Source of the DNA: Hydractinia symbiolongicarpus
Lineage: Eukaryota > Cnidaria > Hydrozoa > Anthoathecata > Hydractiniidae
NCBI RefSeq assembly: GCF_029227915.1
Contig: NC_079875.1
Coordinates: 23,987,001 to 24,051,000 of the forward strand
Length of the DNA: 64,000 nt
Direction: 5' to 3'
A program made the translations under genes and the position numbers. Under the pieces are notes generated by a model that ran no database searches, was not told where the DNA came from, and was given only the letters and a program-made list of their open reading frames with translations. The stretch's first letter is position 1. The number at the start of each line of letters is the position of its first letter. Of the stretch, positions 30,584-64,000 are shown in pieces.

Positions 30584-30627
30584 CATAGAAGCGTTGTTGT
30601 GTGGTAAATTTTTGCAAAATGCTGGAA

Positions 30628-30633
30628 AATAAA
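30628..30633 (+). terminator. Polyadenylation signal of MORN1
   Basis: AATAAA in GGAAAATAAAAAGGG, 45 bases past the stop in the candidate exon 14. No other canonical signal lies between the alternative stop (30153) and here. Confidence 0.5.
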
Positions 30634-30856
30634 AAGGGTTGAAACACTATTTAAAACATCGGATTAAGTTATGCTTTTACTTTCAAATCCGAGCTATCAA
30701 AATGCTTCTTTAAACCACGCAAGTACACCAAAATCTGTGAATAAGAAACGCGCGGGACGAAGAGATAGTGTTCATATAAAGCTTAAAGACGAGTTACGCC
30801 CATCCGCCCTTCTCCCAAGCGTTCCTTTACCTCTGATCCGTTGATACGGAGCTGAT

Positions 30857-31098
30857 GCCCTGGGAACGAGTTTGGTATACTACATGCACGAACTAAACTG
30901 AACCAATTTTTGCAACAACAACAGTTACATTTTTATGGAAACATGTACAACAACTCACTTCGTTCCCGAGGGGTTCTTTTCTATTTTGAGGCTCTGACAT
31001 TAGAAAACAAATTCAGGGGACGGCAATCTCGTCCCCAGGGTCTTGTGGTCCCTGAGCGGCTAAACTTTATCAACAAGGCAATATGCCCTGGGAACGAG
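30857..31098. repeat. Repeat with direct and inverted GCCCTGGGAACGAG motifs
   Basis: GCCCTGGGAACGAG occurs at 30857-30870 and 31085-31098. A near-inverted copy, CTCGTCCCCAGGGTC, lies at 31028-31042, and a partial one near 30957. Such spacing suggests the ends of one or more short TIR elements. It is more GC-rich than its surroundings. Confidence 0.45.
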
Positions 31099-31420
31099 GT
31101 TGCAGGGACGCATGTACAAGTAAGCGACACAAAGTGTTATGAAGATTGGGACAGGACCTTTCCGTCCGATATTAAAAAAAAAACAAGCTTCTGGGGCGAG
31201 GTTGACTGTAGGCCGGTTATAAACCCCACGCTTCAGTATCTAATCTATCTCCAAATTTTTTTTAAAACGAATATCTATAATATTTCAGTTGAATAACACA
31301 TTTGAATAAAATTTCAGTAATAAAAATCAACATTTTGGTGAAACACAGATAATGAAGTAAAATTAACTTTACTCCAGCATCATTTTTAACGTCTTTATTT
31401 CTCTCATCTCTTTACTTCTC

Positions 31421-31450
31421 TCGAAAACCAAGGCGTTTCCTGGTTTTCGA
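31421..31450. repeat. Perfect 10-bp inverted repeat (hairpin)
   Basis: TCGAAAACCA, a 10-base loop (AGGCGTTTCC), then TGGTTTTCGA. Perfect arms, no known function assigned. Confidence 0.5.
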
Positions 31451-31974
31451 GTCGCACCTGTAACTTGATTTGACAGAAACGTAACAAACTTACCTTGATT
31501 TAGGAAAGATAACTTAATATTGTTATCTTACCAGCCATCTTTTACGGATTAAAGAATATACAGTCCGCCAGTGCAAAGTTCTCGTGATATTTACATCAGG
31601 TTTATGCTCAAAATTTTATTTTAAAGAGGAATTGTTGAATCTGAATATTTTTGGTGAAAGATTATAGTAGTTTAGCTATAAAATCGTGACAAGTGTGTTA
31701 TAACGGAAAAAATATGGATATAAAGTCTGAAAATAACTTTTAATGTTTTGTTTTTACTTTAAATCAACTAACAAATGAACTTTGATGATTACAAATGAAG
31801 AAAAGATAACAAACACACAGCGGAGTTTTCTTTCTGAATATAAGACGAAACGTTTTCTTTAAAGTTTCTTGAAAGCATTTTCTACTTTCTCTGTAATAGC
31901 TTGAGCATTCTCAATAGCTTTAACCAGTTAATTATCATTTCCTTGTCACCTTAAATCTATGACCCATTTTACAT

Positions 31975-32018
31975 ATGTAAAGGTTTTCTCACTAAAAGGA
32001 GAAGAGAAACCTTTACAT
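31975..32018. repeat. Inverted repeat of about 15-bp arms
   Basis: ATGTAAAGGTTTTCTC pairs with GAGAAACCTTTACAT, apart from one extra T in the left arm, around a 12-base loop. It may be a relic of a small TIR element. No open frame. Confidence 0.45.
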
Positions 32019-32364
32019 CAGAAGATGTACTTCTTATGTTGAGTTTTTTGAAATTTAACTTCCCATCTGAATGTTATGCCTTTTTTGCAGCTTTTGCAGC
32101 TTTGTTGACGCTTAGGTCTTGACTAGCCTAGGTCCAGTGGTTAAAACTTGTTACGTATGTAGTGTGGTAGGATTGCGACTCACAGTGCTCTCAAATTATT
32201 CTTCTTCTACCCCATGAACGTATGTATCCATTATAATCATTGACGTTTGCTATTTTGGGTGTCCCATGTTTTCTTTGATCTCATTTAAATATTAACTTGT
32301 AGAAATGCTCAGTAGCTCTCAATTGATTTGATTAGTGGTTATAAGCCATGCCTATTATTCATAT

Positions 32365-32545
32365 ACTAGTCGTTAGCCCGTGGAAAAATCCACGGGGTCG
32401 CCCGTCCTTTAAATTTACCGGTCGCAACAAAGTGGACACAAACATATCGCATTTGGTATTGGTGCGCATTTTAAAAATTTTGTGTTTCCGTTACGGGACG
32501 CGGCTTTCGCGTAGACAGACAGACAGACGACGGCTATTATTAAAG
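32365..32545 (-). mobile_element. Helitron-like non-autonomous element (copy 2)
   Basis: On the minus strand it ends with the hairpin CCCGTGGATTTTTCCACGGG, then CTAACGACTAG followed by T. A GC-rich hairpin a few bases before a CTAG end is the 3' signature of Helitrons. Its upstream part, with GCCGTCGTCTGTCTGTC and CTACGCGAAAG, matches the corresponding part of copy 3 loosely. The 5' boundary is approximate. Confidence 0.5.
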
Positions 32546-33984
32546 AGAAGTTTTAGAGTATACGTGGCATGAAAATTACGTAAAAATAGAATTATTGAAG
32601 GTTTGTATTTTAAGTTTAAAAAAACGTTAAATTTAGCTAGGAGTTCAAGAATAAAAAAGCAGATATATATATATTTTTTTTAGGACAAGATTGCTTCTCG
32701 TGGCTATCACTTTTTCAAAGAGATCTTCTGGACCTTTTAATACATTTGCTGCGCCACATAACATTCTTCGCTATTTTTTTTAGGAAGTTTCACTCTAGCT
32801 TGCGCGTGGGAGTAATATAGGTTAAAATTGTTTACTATGACTGGTACTGGCTGGTGGATAACGCCAACGACTGATGAAATACAAAATAATAAATTCACAT
32901 GTAGTATTCTAAATAAAAAAACTGTACTGATGTAAAAGAATCCATCATACAAATCGATAACAACTTCTTAACAACTTTAATGCACCAAGTAGTTCAATAT
33001 TCCATTAATTGAGTTTAAAGTGTTGCTTAAGCCTCAAGTTCTCTATTTTTCACACAAGATGTGCATCATATCCAATAATTTGCAGTGACAACACTGTTCC
33101 CTTTGTTTAGACGGTGGATGGTGTTAATATTATTATATTTGTTTATCATTTTTTAACTTGCTAGAGTTTTAATATTACTTAAATCGTGTTTCCAGAAAGT
33201 CAAACCAAATCAACTAATGATACATAAACAAGGCGAGACTTTGTGTATGGTCAAGCAAAAAAAGAAATAAGCTGAAACGTTCTAGTTAATTGATTTACAT
33301 CTCAATTTCGAGACGAGATTATTTCAATGTGGGATCTACTAGAATTATTTCTAAGGCCTATTTTATGATTAAAATGGTTGCAAAGCCTGCTGACTTGTAG
33401 CTAGTGGCTGCTTTAAACATTGACATGTATATTTTTTTCTGTTGCACAAAAAGTAAACACAACATCAGGAAAACTTGGTGGAGCATAATGGCAAAGATAA
33501 TCTATTAAGAATGGTAACAGAAAATTTTTCTTAACAATATTCTCTGGTCGGTCTAGTTTCACAATAAAATAGTTTTTTTTTTATTTATATAATGACTGAG
33601 AGATAACAACGGATTAATACGCAATACTTCCACCAAGCATAAATTTCCTCATTAGTGAGCCACCCCAATCTTTGAGCTGTCTATACAAGTTTCGGTGCCA
33701 ACGTTAGGATATCATGTCATAGCCATGCACTCTTTCTAGTGAGCAGGAAAATTGAGCGAGAAAAGTCAAGCCACATAATTTAGATGTTTACGTAATTATG
33801 ACCACTGTCACTGTTCTAACGAAAGCGTAATGAAGCATTTGCATCACAGTTTGTATAACTTAAAGATCGCAAATAATTTCTTGCTGCAAATAAAAGTTTT
33901 TGAAAAAAAAAAACTTACGAACATTACGAAAAGTCAACGAAAAGGATGAAATCTCAAAAGCAACGAAACCTCAATAGCAATTTT

Positions 33985-35110
33985 GGAACCCGTACTGTTC
34001 ATCCTGTTTTTTGACAATCTATTTGAAATTCTTAAGCACTCTTTGATGCCATCATGTATGCCGATGACATAGTCTCTTTGTTACAGGGAAAGATACATAT
34101 ATCATTGAGTCCCGTTTATAATCGGACATAAAAAGAATACGATTGGTGTGGTGAGAACGAAATCTTACTCAATCTAAAACCTGGAAAAACGGAATGTATG
34201 CTTTTCGATGCTGCAAAAATCTTCAACTGCAGCCAACAACGTTGAACGTGACATATGGATTCCAGCAACATACATTTTACCATGTCATACAAATATCTTG
34301 GTAACACTCTGGAACCATACCTGAATCTGAACGAAAATTTTGACAATACCTTCAAGAAAGCCACAAATAAAGTATGCCTCTTAAGAAAAATTTGACCAAA
34401 GTCTCAGCTACAGCTATCTACAGAAGTATGATACAGCCTATTGTTACATACTGTTGTTTTGTAAAACTGACCATCTATAAAACTAAACGCTTAAAACTGT
34501 CACAACTTTACCTTAGAGCTTGTATAATCATTGACTACGGTGGAAACCTACACGACAAATACCATCTTGTAATTCGTTACTTCTTACTAGAGTCTGTATG
34601 TTTCTACGAAAATTGATTAACGGAGACGTATGTGAGAACTACGTGAACTTTTTTAATTTAATTAATCATACCAAGCAAACAAGAAACAACAAGATCTCGT
34701 TAAAACTGCCGAAAGTAAGTCTCGAGTTCGGAGGAGCGTCATTATTTTATTACACTGGTTCTTTTATTTATAACAAACTTCCTATAAATATCCGAAATCG
34801 AACAAATTTTAATATGAATAAAATCTTAATTAGGACTCATTTCAATTGCTCCTAATTCTTTATTGTTGTTTATTCTAAATTCTTTGTGGTAGTTTCTACT
34901 CTACCCTCAGTCATATTTTTTTCATTTTTCCGCTTTTTCCCGTTTAATCCTTCTATTTTGTTCTATTTTCTTTTTTCTTCTCAAACATCAAATTTTAATT
35001 TTTGACAATTTTATTTTTCACAGGACCCATATTGACAACCGAATTGTACATGTATATACTTGCATATAATCTGAATTGGCAATCAATAAAATAAAATAAA
35101 TAAATAAATG
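33985..35110 (+). pseudogene. Degenerate LINE reverse-transcriptase remnant
   Basis: Broken frames read as pieces of a non-LTR reverse transcriptase. The palm motif YADDIV lies near 34060, then NLKPGKTECMLF, a YKYLGNTLEP stretch, and the typical C-terminal segment (SLEFGGASLFYYTGSFIYNK, about 34713-34772). It has frameshifts and stops and ends in an untranslated part with a (TAAA/TAAATAAA) tail near 35082-35110. The 5' part is missing. The repeat resembles CR1/L2-like elements, but the clade is uncertain. It cannot code for an active enzyme. Confidence 0.7.
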
Positions 35111-35700
35111 AAAAAAATAAGAAGCACAACTTTCCTATGATGACAAAAATTCTTGTAAGCTACCCCAAATTAGATAGCGAACATTCTCCTGGAAACGAAC
35201 AACAAATCACAATGGATGATGATGATAAAATTAATAAGAGAGTGAAATAAAAAATATACAAAAAAATTAGATATTTTTTTCGTTATCTGAAAACCAACAT
35301 TTGTAGGGGAGTGTCTAATTTTCTCCGATTTACAATTACCCTGGTTTTTTTATCTCCAAAATCACCATTACATTTTCTTTAAAATTGTTATTAAAATACA
35401 AATTGTGAAAAAATCTTTTTTGAAGCAACAACATACCAAAGTTTCATTAGGCGGGAGATTTATACTGCGAACTCCGAAGACTTTTTGTCTCTTATCGGCG
35501 TAGCTTATTGATGGTTCCGATATGCAAAAAGAGAGAAATGATGACGGCCATCAATCTTGTTCTGCAAAAGGATTTTTAAAAAATTCTCGGTCCCCTTTTC
35601 TGCTTCACGACCCCGTGCTAATAGTGCTCCATAGCTAACCGTGTGCGGGGCGCCTAACTCCAAAAAAACAAATCTCAGCTGATCCCGATTGATCCAACGG

Positions 35701-64000
<28,300 letters not shown>

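Larger units (their letters stand above)
30634..35700. other. MORN1-laminin intergenic region
   Basis: No supported protein gene. It contains a GCCCTGGGAACGAG motif cluster (30857-31098), two hairpins (31421-31450, 31975-32018), a Helitron-like repeat (32365-32545) and a decayed LINE (33985-35110). The part from 35111 to 35700 is the likely laminin promoter side. I see no clear TATA box there. Confidence 0.55.

Noticed and set aside
30910-31296. 128-codon open frame in the intergenic region
   Set aside because: It runs through the repeated GCCCTGGGAACGAG block and has no recognisable domain.
31421-31450. Histone 3' stem-loop
   Set aside because: Stem and loop sequences do not match the conserved histone element, and no histone gene is nearby.

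Overview
This window is nuclear DNA of an early-branching animal, most likely a cnidarian and perhaps a hydrozoan. It is AT-rich, carries many short GT-AG introns, and encodes metazoan proteins that include a complete laminin alpha chain apart from its 3' end. It also holds tRNA-derived SINEs, LINE remnants, MITE-like elements, a Helitron-like repeat family and long microsatellites. The species assignment is inference. No prokaryotic operon, CRISPR array, tRNA gene or rRNA gene was seen.

Five protein genes lie head to tail on the plus strand. (1) 2725-4662 is an intronless SMYD4-like TPR/MYND/SET methyltransferase. (2) 5620-9863 is PIGB, GPI mannosyltransferase 3, in 5 exons (527 aa). (3) 10421-22328 is UBA6, a ubiquitin-activating E1, in 27 exons (1009 aa) with the catalytic cysteine present. 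(4) 24046-30583 is MORN1, a MORN-repeat protein, in 13 or 14 exons. (5) 35701 to beyond 64000 is a laminin alpha chain of the alpha3/5 type, with 36 exons visible and LG5 outside the window. Exon borders were set by hand from splice signals, homology and reading phase. The phases add up exactly for PIGB, UBA6 and MORN1. For laminin they add up at every junction except exon 15/16.

The genes are not functionally related: GPI-anchor synthesis, ubiquitin activation, a probable scaffold, lysine methylation and basement membrane. Four of them have a splice acceptor 5-31 bases upstream of the ATG. PIGB's polyadenylation signal lies only 38 bases before the UBA6 acceptor. That layout suggests spliced-leader trans-splicing and a possible PIGB-UBA6 transcription unit.

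The laminin gene has two anomalies: an in-frame TAG inside its largest exon (45014-45016, codon about 641) and a phase mismatch in the coiled-coil part. Its introns and the 30.6-35.7 kb intergenic region are the main repositories of mobile DNA: a frameshifted LINE nested inside a TIR element, two foldback elements in one intron, a second degenerate LINE, SINE fragments, and GACA, GGTA and GTT tracts.
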